Origin: Halomonas dongshanensis
GTDB taxonomy: Bacteria; Pseudomonadota; Gammaproteobacteria; Pseudomonadales; Halomonadaceae
Length of the DNA: 64,000 nt
Direction of reading: 5' to 3'
NCBI RefSeq assembly: GCF_024790395.1
Contig: NZ_JAJISC010000002.1
Span: 662,583 to 726,582, forward strand
The number at the start of each line of letters is the position of its first letter. The first letter of the stretch is position 1. The notes under the pieces are model-generated. The model was not told the origin of the DNA. It searched no databases and worked only from the letters and a program-made list of their open reading frames with translations. The translations under genes and the position numbers were made by a program. Positions 30,597-40,346 of the stretch are shown in pieces.

Positions 30597-30621
30597 AAAC
30601 GCCCGGTGCGGCCGGGCGTTT
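30597..30621 (-). terminator. Rho-independent terminator of argF
   Basis: AAACGCCCGG pairs perfectly with CCGGGCGTTT (30597-30606, 30612-30621; 5-base loop), 23 bases beyond the argF stop. The AAA/TTT ends supply the T tail on the minus strand. Confidence 0.85.
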
Positions 30622-30643
30622 AGGTGCTAGAGAAAGGGAGGAT

Positions 30644-31564
<921 letters not shown>

Positions 31565-31789
31565 GGCGTTGCTCTCCACGCAAAAAGACCATCCTAGCGA
31601 TGCACTAGGGGATGCGCAACGCGAATGGCATGCGTAGAATGGGCCGACACAATAGCCCAGTGAATCACTCAGGTATGTGCGGCGTGACGTATTGCGCTTG
31701 ACTGCTAGGGTATAAGGGCAGGTAAGCGCGACGACGACCGGTCGCCCATGCCGTCGAACGATTCGACGCTCAGACAGTGGAGATAGCCA

Positions 31790-32140
31790 ATGAGCACAAC
31801 TGCCGAAAACATTCAGCGCCAGATCGGCGAGAACCCCATCCTCATCTACATGAAGGGCACGCCGCAGCTGCCTCAGTGTGGCTTTTCCGCCCAGACCGTG
31901 CAGGCGCTAATGAGCTGTGGCGAACGCTTTGCCTTCGTCAACGTGCTGGACAACCCGGACATTCGTGCCGAGTTGCCCAAGATCGCCAACTGGCCGACGT
32001 TCCCGCAACTGTGGGTCGAAGGTGAACTGGTCGGGGGCTGCGATATCGTCATGGAAATGCACCAAAGCGGCGAACTCGAAACCCTGATCAAAGCCGCTGC
32101 CGAGCGTGCCAGCGCCGCCGAAGGCAACCAAGACGCCTAA
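31790..32140 (+). CDS. grxD: Monothiol glutaredoxin Grx4
   Basis: GrxD carries [2Fe-2S] clusters and works in iron-sulfur trafficking with BolA-type partners. The 116-residue length is normal. The monothiol active site CGFS is in LPQCGFSAQ, with the glutathione-binding Lys in YMKGTP and the WPTFPQLWV and GGCDIV segments. A TATAAG -10-like sequence lies at 31711-31716, but no convincing -35. A hairpin follows the gene. Confidence 0.96.
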   Translation: MSTTAENIQRQIGENPILIYMKGTPQLPQCGFSAQTVQALMSCGERFAFVNVLDNPDIRAELPKIANWPTFPQLWVEGELVGGCDIVMEMHQSGELETLIKAAAERASAAEGNQDA

Positions 32141-32151
32141 GACGCGTTTCA

Positions 32152-32181
32152 CCGCTCGGCCTAGTCGCCACGGCCGAGCGG
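32152..32181 (+). terminator. Probable terminator hairpin after grxD
   Basis: CCGCTCGGCC (32152-32161) pairs perfectly with 32172-32181 around a 10-base loop. The T-tail is poor, so this may be an attenuating hairpin rather than a strong terminator. Confidence 0.55.
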
Positions 32182-32270
32182 TTGGCGGGCTGCGACGCAG
32201 TCGCTAGAATGGCCCTTTTTCATCCGGCGTCTCGTCACGCCTTCCCGCCCGCCTAAGGATACACCGCGCA

Positions 32271-34253
32271 ATGAGCTATCAGGTTCTGGCCCGCAAATGG
32301 CGCCCCCGCACGTTTCATGAGCTGGTGGGCCAGTCGCATGTTCAGCGCGCGCTGGTCAACGCACTCGATCAGGGGCGCCTGCACCATGCCTATCTCTTTA
32401 CCGGCACCCGTGGCGTGGGCAAGACCACTCTGGCGCGTATTCTCGCCAAGTGCTTGAACTGTACTGCTGGTGGCCGCGGCGACGAAGGCATCACCTCCAC
32501 CCCCTGCGGGCAGTGCGATAGCTGCCGGGCCATCGACGAAGGGCGCTTCGTCGACTTGATCGAAGTCGATGCGGCGTCGCGCACCAAGGTCGAAGACACT
32601 CGTGAGCTGCTCGACAACGTCCAGTACGCCCCGACCCAGGGACGCTACAAGGTCTACCTGATCGACGAAGTGCACATGCTCTCGACCAGCAGCTTCAATG
32701 CGCTGCTGAAAACCCTCGAAGAGCCGCCTCCCCACGTCAAGTTTCTTCTCGCCACCACCGATCCGCAAAAGCTTCCGGCCACGGTGCTGTCGCGCTGCTT
32801 GCAGTTCACCCTCAAGCACATGCCGCCCGAGCGCGTCGTCAAACACCTGACTCACGTGCTTACCGCCGAGGGTATCAGCTTCGATGAGAGTGCGCTGTGG
32901 CTGCTGGGTAAGGCTGCCGAGGGCTCGATGCGCGATGCCATGAGCCTGACCGATCAGGCGATTGCCTTTGGGCAGGGCGCGGTGACCCAGGGCGACGTGG
33001 CCGCCATGCTGGGCACTCTCGATCATCGTCATATTCTGGCGCTGATCGAGGCCCTTGCCGACGTGGACGTTGCGCGCCTTTTGGCCGAAGTGGCCCAGCT
33101 TGCCGAGCAGGGCCCGGATTTTGCCGCCGTGCTCGACGACATGTCCGGCGTGCTGCACCGCTTGGCGATCGCTCAGATGGTCCCAGCGGCGGTAGATAAC
33201 GGCCAGGGCGACCGCGAGACCATCTTGCAGTTGGCCTCGCGCTTCACCGCCGAGGATATCCAGCTCTACTACCAGATCGCCGTGCAGGGGCGCGGCGATA
33301 TGCTGCACGCGCCGGATCTGCGCAGCTCGCTTGAAATGACGCTGCTACGTATGCTGGCATTTCGCCCACAAGGCGTGCCCCGGCCGCCGCGTACGCCGCT
33401 ACCCATGCGCCCCGAGCCGCCGAGCAATGGCGCAACTGGCGATGCCCCCGCACCTACCGCTCAGCCAGCGCCCCAAACAGCGCCAGCGGCTCAGGCTGAG
33501 TCGGCGCCTGCACGCCCGGCGCCGGGCAATGACATGCCTACAGAGGTGCCACCGCCGCCGCCCGTTCAAACGGCGCCGGTCGAGGCGCCCGCCGCTCCAG
33601 TCAATGAAGCGCCTGCCGAGGAGCCAGCGCCCGTGTTTGATGAGGCGCCGCCCTGGGCGCTAGAGACGCCGGTGCCTGAACAGTTGTTTGAGGCGCCCCA
33701 GCCCGCCTTGGCGCAGCAGCCAGCCTTCGAGCAGGCCACCAGTGCCGTTGCTAATGAGCCGCAGGAGGGAGCGGAAAATCCCGAGCGCGAAAGTCTGGTC
33801 GCACCCAAGGCGCCGGTCGCCGCGCCAGAGCCTGCGCCCGCCGCACATGACGATGGCGCCTTGCTGGACCACTCGCGCTGGCTGGCTATGTTTAGTTCGT
33901 TGGGGCTAGGTGGCTTGACGCGTAACTTGGCGGCCAATTGCCAACTGCAGCAAGACGATGGCCGCGTGCTCACGCTGCGTCTTGACCCGGCCCAGGCCGC
34001 CATGCAGGCGGATATTCACAACCAGCGTATCGAGAAGGCGCTGGCCGCCCAGGGAATCGTTCGGCGTCTCGATTTCGAGGTCGGTGCGCTTGATGACGGT
34101 GTGGAAACGCCGCATCAGCAGGAAGCGCGCTTCGATCGCGAACGTCACGCCCAGGCGGTTGAGCTTCTTTCGCGCGACCCCCATATTCAACAACTTCAAG
34201 AGGCGTTTGGCGCCGAGCTGATCACCGACAGCGTCAAACCCGTCAGCCAATAG
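32271..34253 (+). CDS. dnaX: DNA polymerase III subunits gamma and tau
   Basis: DnaX is the clamp-loader ATPase; full-length tau also ties the polymerase cores to the helicase. The 660-residue protein has the P-loop GTRGVGKTT near residue 45, the zinc module CGQCDSC, Walker B DEVHML and sensor 1. A Pro/Ala/Glu-rich linker (about residues 370-535) precedes the C-terminal tau domain that binds DnaE. The canonical slippery A-AAA-AAG that makes gamma in E. coli is not visible in the expected linker region, so gamma may not be made by that route. It heads dnaX-ybaB-recR. Confidence 0.95.
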   Translation: MSYQVLARKWRPRTFHELVGQSHVQRALVNALDQGRLHHAYLFTGTRGVGKTTLARILAKCLNCTAGGRGDEGITSTPCGQCDSCRAIDEGRFVDLIEVDAASRTKVEDTRELLDNVQYAPTQGRYKVYLIDEVHMLSTSSFNALLKTLEEPPPHVKFLLATTDPQKLPATVLSRCLQFTLKHMPPERVVKHLTHVLTAEGISFDESALWLLGKAAEGSMRDAMSLTDQAIAFGQGAVTQGDVAAMLGTLDHRHILALIEALADVDVARLLAEVAQLAEQGPDFAAVLDDMSGVLHRLAIAQMVPAAVDNGQGDRETILQLASRFTAEDIQLYYQIAVQGRGDMLHAPDLRSSLEMTLLRMLAFRPQGVPRPPRTPLPMRPEPPSNGATGDAPAPTAQPAPQTAPAAQAESAPARPAPGNDMPTEVPPPPPVQTAPVEAPAAPVNEAPAEEPAPVFDEAPPWALETPVPEQLFEAPQPALAQQPAFEQATSAVANEPQEGAENPERESLVAPKAPVAAPEPAPAAHDDGALLDHSRWLAMFSSLGLGGLTRNLAANCQLQQDDGRVLTLRLDPAQAAMQADIHNQRIEKALAAQGIVRRLDFEVGALDDGVETPHQQEARFDRERHAQAVELLSRDPHIQQLQEAFGAELITDSVKPVSQ

Positions 34254-34283
34254 ACCGTACGACAACCCGTGGAGAGCGATACC

Positions 34284-34610
34284 ATGTTCAAAGGTGGAAT
34301 GGGTAACCTGATGAAGCAGGCCCAGGAGATGCAGGACAAGATGCAGCGCGCCCAGGAGGAGGTCGCCAAGGCCGAAGTTCAGGGAGAAGCCGGTGCGGGT
34401 ATGGTCAAGGTCACCATGAACGGCCGTCATGACGTGAGCAAGGTCACCATCGACCCGAGTGTCATGGAAGAAGACAAAGAACTGCTCGAAGACCTGCTGG
34501 CGGCAGCGGTCAACGATGCGGTGCGCAAGATCGAAGCCAGCACCAAATCGATGATGGAAGAAGCGACGTCGGGCCTCAATTTGCCCCCCGGCTTCAAGAT
34601 GCCGTTCTAA
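34284..34610 (+). CDS. ybaB: Nucleoid-associated protein YbaB/EbfC
   Basis: A small DNA-binding dimer of 108 residues. The ATG at 34284 has GGAGAG seven bases before it; a GTG at 34269 is in frame but covers that ribosome site. The sequence [20 protein letters not shown] and VTMNGRHDV are highly typical, and the C-terminus ends in LPPGFKMPF. It stands between dnaX and recR, the nearly universal order; only three bases separate it from recR. Confidence 0.97.
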   Translation: MFKGGMGNLMKQAQEMQDKMQRAQEEVAKAEVQGEAGAGMVKVTMNGRHDVSKVTIDPSVMEEDKELLEDLLAAAVNDAVRKIEASTKSMMEEATSGLNLPPGFKMPF

Positions 34611-34613
34611 TCG

Positions 34614-35219
34614 ATGCGTTTCTCTCCGCTCATCGAGCAGTTGATGGAAGCCTTTCGGGTACTTCCCGGCGTGGGGCCGAAAACGGCCCAGCGCATGGCC
34701 ATGCACCTGCTCGAGCGTGAGCGCCCTGGCGGTAAGCGCCTGGCGGCGATCATCGAGCAGGCTATCGACGAGGTCGGCTATTGTCAGCGCTGCCGTACCC
34801 TGACCGAGGCGTCGGTATGTGCTCTGTGTGAAAGCCCGCGTCGCGACGACACGCTGCTCTGTGTGGTGGAATCGCCGGCCGATCAGCTCGCCATCGAAGA
34901 GGCGGGCGGTTTTAGTGGTCGCTACTTCGTGCTGCACGGGCACCTTTCGCCGCTCGATGGCGTAGGGCCCGATGCGCTTGGCCTCGATTTGCTCGAAGCG
35001 CGGGTGGCCGAGGGCAACATCCAGGAGATCGTGCTGGCGACCAACCCAACCGTGGAAGGCGAGGCAACGGCGCACTATATCGCCAGCCAGCTCGCCGCTT
35101 ACGGCGTTACCTTTTCGCGCCTTGCCTATGGCGTGCCCATGGGTGGCGAGCTCGAATACGTCGATGGTGGCACGCTAAGTCGCGCCTTCAATGGACGCCT
35201 GCCCTTCACCAGCGATTAA
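34614..35219 (+). CDS. recR: Recombination mediator RecR
   Basis: RecR works with RecO and RecF to load RecA on gapped DNA. The 201 residues include the N-terminal helix-hairpin-helix ([14 protein letters not shown]), a four-cysteine zinc finger ([16 protein letters not shown]), a Toprim domain ([13 protein letters not shown]) and a Walker-like C-terminal region ([12 protein letters not shown]). The start overlaps nothing but lies three bases after ybaB, indicating co-translation. Confidence 0.97.
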   Translation: MRFSPLIEQLMEAFRVLPGVGPKTAQRMAMHLLERERPGGKRLAAIIEQAIDEVGYCQRCRTLTEASVCALCESPRRDDTLLCVVESPADQLAIEEAGGFSGRYFVLHGHLSPLDGVGPDALGLDLLEARVAEGNIQEIVLATNPTVEGEATAHYIASQLAAYGVTFSRLAYGVPMGGELEYVDGGTLSRAFNGRLPFTSD

Positions 35220-35260
35220 GCCTTCTCGCTCATCGCTCTTTACCCTCTACGGAATCGCCC

Positions 35261-36406
35261 TTGTCTTTGCACCCTTCCTCCTTGCCTTCACCGCTCTATG
35301 TCTGGATCGATACGCCCCAGGCGCTCGACGCGGCCTGTGCCGATGTTGCCCACGCGGACGTGATCGCGCTCGATACCGAGTTCTTTCGCGAAAACACCTT
35401 CTTTCCCGTGCCCGCCTTGATCCAGTTCAGCGCAGGCGGGGCAGCTTATCTCGTCGATCCTACCGTCACGCCCTGTACTGAGGCGTTTCGTGCCCTGCTG
35501 CAGGGTGCGGCGATCAAGCTGCTGCACGCCTGTAGCGAGGATCTCGAGGTGTTTCTCGAGTGGGCGGGCACCTTGCCCACGCCGATGATCGATACCCAGG
35601 TGGCGCAAGCGTTTCTGGGGCCGGTCCCGGGCATGGGCTATCAGAAACTGGTGGCGCTATGGATGAACGAGACACTGCCCAAGGAAGAGACCCGCTCCAA
35701 CTGGCTGGAGCGACCGCTGAGCCCGGCGCAGTGCGACTACGCTGCCCTGGATGTGATCTACCTGTATCGGGTCTGGGCCCTTCAGTCGGCGGTGCTTGCC
35801 GAGCGCGGCCGTCTCGCGTGGGTGAGCGAAGAGTGTTCCGCTCTGGTCGAACAGGCCGGACGCAGCGGCGAGAACGATACTCAGTGGTACACCCGCCAGC
35901 GCCAGCTGTGGCGACTGGCGCCGCGCGCGCTGGCTGCCTATCGCGCGCTAACCACGTGGCGCGAAGGCGAAACCCGGCGGCGCAATTTGCCGCGTAACTG
36001 GCTGGTCAGCGACAAACTACTGTTCGCCATTGCCGAGGCGATGCCAAGTAACCGCTATGAGCTTGCCGCCGTAGAAGGCGTGAAGCCCACGCTAGTGAAA
36101 AAAGAAGGCGATACGCTGCTGGCGCTGGTGAAAGCGGCCGCCTACCAGCCTGAAGAGAGCTTGGAGGCGAGCTGGCCCGACCCGGCACGCGCCGATTTCA
36201 AACAGCGCTTCAAGGCGGTCAAGCGCGTGGCCAACGCCGCTGGCGAGGAGCTGGGTATGGCGCCCGAGATGCTGCTACGCCGTCGCGATATCGAGGCGCT
36301 GGTGATGGCGCATCTCAAGGCGCAGCCGTTGGCGCTTCCTTTGGGCTGGCGCGGCGACTATTTGGGGCAACGAATCGAGAAGGCGCTCGACGAGGTGACG
36401 CAATGA
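35261..36406 (+). CDS. rnd: Ribonuclease D
   Basis: RNase D trims tRNA 3' ends. The 381-residue protein has the DEDD exonuclease motifs (ALDTEFFRENTF, LLHACSEDLEVF, MIDTQVA, YAALDVIYLYRVW) followed by two HRDC domains in the C-terminal half. The start is probably TTG at 35261, matching the family's N-terminus; the ribosome site is weak (GGAAT). The stop overlaps the ycgL start by four bases. Confidence 0.93.
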   Translation: MSLHPSSLPSPLYVWIDTPQALDAACADVAHADVIALDTEFFRENTFFPVPALIQFSAGGAAYLVDPTVTPCTEAFRALLQGAAIKLLHACSEDLEVFLEWAGTLPTPMIDTQVAQAFLGPVPGMGYQKLVALWMNETLPKEETRSNWLERPLSPAQCDYAALDVIYLYRVWALQSAVLAERGRLAWVSEECSALVEQAGRSGENDTQWYTRQRQLWRLAPRALAAYRALTTWREGETRRRNLPRNWLVSDKLLFAIAEAMPSNRYELAAVEGVKPTLVKKEGDTLLALVKAAAYQPEESLEASWPDPARADFKQRFKAVKRVANAAGEELGMAPEMLLRRRDIEALVMAHLKAQPLALPLGWRGDYLGQRIEKALDEVTQ

Positions 36407-36696
36407 GTGACAAGCTGATCTGCGAGGTATTCAAGAGCCCGCGGAAGGACGAAATGTATCTCTACGTCGATAAGCGCGAAGGCCTAGCGCGGGTACCCGA
36501 GGCGCTGCTCGAGCGTTTTGGCAAACCCGTTCCGGTGTTTACGCTGCTGCTGCGCGCCGACAAGCCGCTGGCCCGCGCCGACGTGGGAGAAGTGCTGGCC
36601 GGTATTCGTGAGCGTGGCTTTTACCTGCAGATGCCGCCGGCCAAAGAGGAGTATCTGTTGAATCTCTATCGTACGCCTACCGAGGCGCGCTATTGA
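36403..36696 (+). CDS. ycgL: YcgL domain protein
   Basis: A 97-residue protein of the YcgL family, recognised from VFKSPRKDEMYLYVDKREG near the N-terminus and GFYLQMPP with LNLYR at the C-terminus. Its function is not established; the conserved link with rnd suggests an RNA-related role (inference). It overlaps rnd by four bases (ATGA) and its stop shares one base with the next start. Confidence 0.92.
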   Translation: MSDKLICEVFKSPRKDEMYLYVDKREGLARVPEALLERFGKPVPVFTLLLRADKPLARADVGEVLAGIRERGFYLQMPPAKEEYLLNLYRTPTEARY

Positions 36697-37181
36697 TGGC
36701 CTGCGCGTCTTCACCTTCTGCGCGGCCAGAGGGGGCGCTGCGTGAGCGCTTTTGGGAGCGTTATAGCCTAGAGGAGCTCAGCGACGCCGAGTGGGAAGCG
36801 CTCTGCGACGGCTGCGGGCAGTGCTGTTTACTCAAACTGCACGACGATGAGACCCAAGAGCTTGCGGTGCTCAACCTAGCCTGCCGATTGTTGGACATCG
36901 ATAGCTGCCAGTGCGGCGATTACGCCAATCGGTTCGACTACGTGCCCGACTGCACTCAGCTTACGCCAGCGCTGGTAAAGGAGTTCACTTGGCTTCCGGC
37001 GTCCTGCGCTTACCGCCGTGTGGCTGAAGGACGCAAGCTGGCGGGCTGGCACCCGCTCCTGAGCAACGATGCCGAACGCGTTCACCGCAAGGGTGTCAGC
37101 GTTCGAAGCTTCGCCATCTCTCAGGATGAGGTGCCAGAGCGGCGCTGGGAGTCGCATATCATCGCCGTGTTGCCGATGTAG
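36696..37181 (+). CDS. ycgN: YcgN family cysteine-cluster protein
   Basis: A 161-residue member of the YcgN/UPF0260 family with a CxxCxxCC-type cluster (CDGCGQCC) and further cysteines (DSCQCGDY, PDCTQL, ASCAYR), likely to bind metal or an iron-sulfur cluster. The family motif FWERYSLEELSDAEWEALCDGCG is broken here only by normal substitutions. The ATG at 36696 overlaps the ycgL stop (TGATG), so the two are coupled; a TTG at 36693 is an alternative. No biochemical function is known to me. Confidence 0.92.
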   Translation: MACASSPSARPEGALRERFWERYSLEELSDAEWEALCDGCGQCCLLKLHDDETQELAVLNLACRLLDIDSCQCGDYANRFDYVPDCTQLTPALVKEFTWLPASCAYRRVAEGRKLAGWHPLLSNDAERVHRKGVSVRSFAISQDEVPERRWESHIIAVLPM

Positions 37182-37188
37182 GCGAAAC

Positions 37189-37371
37189 TCAGCGCGACGC
37201 TGTGACGCGGCGCCCATCCCAAATCGAATAGAACATCTCCTTGAGCGGTTTCTGCGCGCGCGGTGCGGCGTCGGCTTCTACTGCTGCGCTCTTTTTAGCG
37301 CTGCCGGATGCTGGCGCCGTTTTCGCTGAAGGTAGATCCCAAATGGTCAAGAACTGATCGCGGTAGGCCAT
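37189..37371 (-). CDS. Small hypothetical protein with duplicated IWD motif
   Basis: A 60-residue protein that I do not recognise. GAGAGAGGG stands about 8 bases before the ATG, supporting translation. Two similar short segments frame it: DQFLTIWDLPS near the N-terminus and EMFYSIWDGRR near the C-terminus, separated by an Ala/Lys/Ser-rich stretch of about 28 residues likely to be disordered. There is no signal peptide or membrane helix. It is convergent with ycgN, with a gap of seven bases, and an AT-rich region upstream may hold its promoter. Confidence 0.55.
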   Translation of the reverse strand: MAYRDQFLTIWDLPSAKTAPASGSAKKSAAVEADAAPRAQKPLKEMFYSIWDGRRVTASR

Positions 37372-37550
37372 AACGTTGCCCTCTCTCTAAATTTTCAATG
37401 TCTCGATGTCGCCCTGATTTCTTAGGGCTCACCAAGACTACGACTAAGGTCTAGTGTGTCACGAAAAGTGTATTATGGAAATCGTTTTCGAATTTATTTT
37501 GGAAATGGCTTCCATTTTTTATTTGCGCTTTTTATATGCGCAATACAGCG

Positions 37551-37574
37551 CAGCGCAGGCGGGTGCCTGCGCTG
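37551..37574 (-). terminator. Candidate terminator hairpin downstream of oligopeptidase gene
   Basis: A perfect 10-bp stem (37551-37560 with 37565-37574, loop GGGT) lies 55 bases beyond the stop of the minus-strand peptidase gene. The rest of the 257-base gap 37372-37628 is strongly AT-rich around 37475-37545 and probably contains the promoter of the small gene at 37189. Confidence 0.5.
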
Positions 37575-37628
37575 AAAGGTAGCTAAGCGTCGAGTGCGCT
37601 TACGTTTGAAAAAAGGAGGGGGGAGGGG

Positions 37629-39734
37629 CTAGGCGTTCTTCGCACTCAAGCCGAGTGCCCAGAGAATGAAGGCGTCTTGGCGAGCGCTGTCTTGCCACGC
37701 TTTGAACCGGCCCGAGGCGCCACCGTGGCCGCTACTCATGTCGGTGTAGAGCAGCACCGGCGCGCTGCCTTGCTGCACCTGACGCACCCGGGCGTAGAAC
37801 TTGGCCGGTTCCCAGTAGCTCACCCGCGTGTCGAACCAGTTGCCCTCGATCCATAGGGCGGGATAGGCCTGGGGGCGAACATTGTCCAGGGGCGAGTAGC
37901 CCTGGATACGCTCGGCGACCTCGCGCTCCTCGGGGTTGCCCCACTCGCTGTACTCGGCAGTGGTTAGCGGTAGTTCCGGGTTTTGCATGGTACGCAGCAC
38001 GTCGAGAAAGGGGACTTCCAACAGCGCGGCGCAGAAGGCCTCGGGGGCGCGGTTGATGCAGGTGCCAATCAAGAGCCCTCCCGCGCTGGCACCGCTGGCG
38101 ACGATACGCTCGGGGTCGCTCAAGCCTTGCTCGACTAGGGCGTTACGGGCGGCAAGAAAATCCGCGAAGCTATTCTCTTTGTGGGCGAGTTTGCCCTTTA
38201 GGTACCAGGGCTCGCCACGTTCGCCACCGCCGCGTACGTGAGCCACGGCAAAGGCCACGCCGCGCTCCAGTAGCCCCAGCCGCGCGATGGAGAACCACGG
38301 GTCGAGCGGCTCGCCATAGGCGCCGTAGCCGTAGAGCAGCGTCGGCAGCGGTTGATCGGCGAGATCGGCGCGCGCCACGATCGAGACCGGTACACGCTCG
38401 CCGTCGGCGCTTTGCGCCCAGATACGACGGCTGATCAACTTCTCAGGCGGTAGCGCGCCGTGCACCGGCGTGCGCTTGAGCAGGCGGCGCTCGCCACTAG
38501 CCAAATCCAGGGCGTACCAGCTTGGCGGCGTGGTGAACGACTCTTCACGCAGGCGCACGACCTGGGTGTCGAAGTGTGGCGTGTCTTCCAGTAACTGCGA
38601 ACAGACGGGTTCTGGGAGGGCCAAGTGCTCGTCGAGATCGATACGGTGCTGCTCATCGAGCACCAAACGGCGTAACAGTACCTGCGCTTTTGCATGGTCG
38701 CGCTCGCTAATCACAAGTCCCCAGGAAAAGGCGTCGACGCCTTCGAGGGTGGTGTCTTGGCGATGGGCGATGAGTGATGTCCACGCGGGGTGAGAATCTT
38801 GTAACAGCGCCGCCTCGGCAATGACGTCGAGCTCGAAGTGAGGGCTCTGGGCGTTGTGCAGGCGATAGAAAAATCCCGGGCGGTGTTCGATGCTGTACTC
38901 GACACCCGGCGCGCGTGGCTGCAGGCAGCGCGGCGCTTGGTCGGGCGTGCGCGCGGGAATTAAATGGCTCTCGCTGGTCTGCTTGGAGGCGCTTTCGATG
39001 ATTAGCCACTCCCGCGAGCGGGTCTTGCCCATGCCGACCCAAAACTCAGGGTCGTCATCGCGCCACACTAGTACGGGTTCTTCTGCGCTGGGAGCGTCAC
39101 TGGAAGATGAAGCGAGCTTGAGCGCCAAGCGCCAGACGCTATCCGGGCGCTGGGTGGCATCGAAGCGCGTGAACAGCAGTGTGGCGGCCTCGGCGCTCTG
39201 GTCTTCAGCCCAGCAGAGCGCAGGGCCAATATCGTCGAGAAGCTTGACTGGCGTACCCGAAGGCAGCGCCTTGAGCCAGAGAGTAAAGCGTTCGTCGCCC
39301 TGGGTATCTTCGGTCCAGGCGAGCCACTGCTCATCGGGCGAGAGTGCCATGTCGCCGATATCGTAGAACTCGGCCTCACCGGCGCGGGCGTTGACGTCGA
39401 AGAAGCACTCGCGCTGCTCGGGCTCGCCGTTAGGATGGCGCCACCAGCGCGGGTAGTCTTGATCGGCGGCGGTTTCGCTCCAGAGGGTGAAATGGTCGAG
39501 TGCTGCGGGCAAGCTGGTGACCGCCAACTCGCGCCGGGCAAGGTGTTCGTTATAGAGGTTTTCGGCCAGCGGCGCCAAGGGCGCGAACCAGTCCGCATGC
39601 TCGCGGTTGGCAGCGTTGAGAAAAGCGGGAACGTCCGGGGCGTCGCGCTGTTCTAACCAGTGCCAAGCGGGATCGTTCGGGCGATAATAGCGTGCAACGA
39701 CTTCCTGGGCGGGCGTCTCGGGCTGTGCTTTCAT
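37629..39734 (-). CDS. ptrB: Oligopeptidase B (S9A serine peptidase)
   Basis: A cytoplasmic prolyl-oligopeptidase-family enzyme that cuts short peptides after Arg or Lys. The 701 residues fit PtrB (about 690). The N-terminal beta-propeller is followed by the alpha/beta-hydrolase domain with the nucleophile Ser in ASGASAGGLL (near residue 547), HVRGGGERGEPWY, and the catalytic His in SSGHGGASGR near residue 668. LYGYGAYGEPLDPWFS is typical of S9A. It is monocistronic by position. Confidence 0.93.
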   Translation of the reverse strand: MKAQPETPAQEVVARYYRPNDPAWHWLEQRDAPDVPAFLNAANREHADWFAPLAPLAENLYNEHLARRELAVTSLPAALDHFTLWSETAADQDYPRWWRHPNGEPEQRECFFDVNARAGEAEFYDIGDMALSPDEQWLAWTEDTQGDERFTLWLKALPSGTPVKLLDDIGPALCWAEDQSAEAATLLFTRFDATQRPDSVWRLALKLASSSSDAPSAEEPVLVWRDDDPEFWVGMGKTRSREWLIIESASKQTSESHLIPARTPDQAPRCLQPRAPGVEYSIEHRPGFFYRLHNAQSPHFELDVIAEAALLQDSHPAWTSLIAHRQDTTLEGVDAFSWGLVISERDHAKAQVLLRRLVLDEQHRIDLDEHLALPEPVCSQLLEDTPHFDTQVVRLREESFTTPPSWYALDLASGERRLLKRTPVHGALPPEKLISRRIWAQSADGERVPVSIVARADLADQPLPTLLYGYGAYGEPLDPWFSIARLGLLERGVAFAVAHVRGGGERGEPWYLKGKLAHKENSFADFLAARNALVEQGLSDPERIVASGASAGGLLIGTCINRAPEAFCAALLEVPFLDVLRTMQNPELPLTTAEYSEWGNPEEREVAERIQGYSPLDNVRPQAYPALWIEGNWFDTRVSYWEPAKFYARVRQVQQGSAPVLLYTDMSSGHGGASGRFKAWQDSARQDAFILWALGLSAKNA

Positions 39735-39866
39735 GAATAGACAGGTACCATAACGGTCAGTGAGATTGAGCGGTCATCGAAATCGAGCAGTCGTCGCCAT
39801 CAACGCAGCGACGCGAGTCACATCCCCTTATAGAGGTATGCACGTATTATGCTGGTTGGAGAGTCA

Positions 39867-40289
39867 ATGTCACTGTTGTGGCTAAGTTATTACGCTGTGT
39901 CGCTGGTCGTTCTCGTGGCCGTCTATCTGGCACTGGGTATTTTTCCACGCTTGCTGCGTCTGGTACTGACCTGGGTGATCGCTGGGGCCATGTGGGCGCC
40001 CGCGCGCTTTCAACTGCCGCTGCTCGAAGACGGTGAGTTCTACACCGGCTGGGCGCCTGCGGCCATGGTAGCGGCGGTCAGTACCTTCGAGCACGACCAC
40101 TCTGCGCTTCTCGGTGGGCTTTTGTGGCTGATCGTGTTCATGGGCGTGGGAGCAGTCGTTGGCATTGCCCTGTGGTGGCGCAAACGCACGCCCGAACTTG
40201 ACGACGAAGACGACACGCCTCAGCCCCGCCGCCCGCGTGCGCCGCGCCAGGAGCCTTCGGTCGCCCGTCGCGAACCGGTCATTCGCTAG
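39867..40289 (+). CDS. Hypothetical membrane protein, two predicted helices
   Basis: A 140-residue protein starting at ATG 39867 with GGAG six bases upstream (an ATG at 39849 is in frame). A first hydrophobic region spans about residues 5-40 (YYAVSLVVLVAVYLALGIF, then a second stretch LTWVIAGAMWAPA), and another lies near 95-115 (LLGGLLWLIVFMGVGAVVG). The C-terminal 35 residues are charged and rich in Pro and Arg. I do not recognise a family. The next gene begins 57 bases later, behind a 13-base tandem repeat, so the two may be cotranscribed. Confidence 0.65.
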   Translation: MSLLWLSYYAVSLVVLVAVYLALGIFPRLLRLVLTWVIAGAMWAPARFQLPLLEDGEFYTGWAPAAMVAAVSTFEHDHSALLGGLLWLIVFMGVGAVVGIALWWRKRTPELDDEDDTPQPRRPRAPRQEPSVARREPVIR

Positions 40290-40290
40290 T

Positions 40291-40342
40291 CAGTTAGGGT
40301 AGCCAGTCAGGATAATCAATCAGGATAGCCAGCCAGGAGAGC
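40291..40342 (+). repeat. Four tandem 13-bp repeats forming the leader of the amidotransferase gene
   Basis: Four units at 40291, 40304, 40317 and 40330, consensus CAGTCAGGATAGC, fill the gap between the membrane protein and the amidotransferase start. AGGG or AGGA recurs exactly every 13 bases (40296, 40309, 40322, 40335); the last AGGAG is the Shine-Dalgarno of the GTG at 40347. Confidence 0.85.
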
Positions 40343-40346
40343 CTGC

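Noticed and set aside
33390..33850. Programmed -1 frameshift site for gamma in dnaX
   Set aside because: No A-AAA-AAG type slippery sequence was found in the linker region; only the full-length product is supported.
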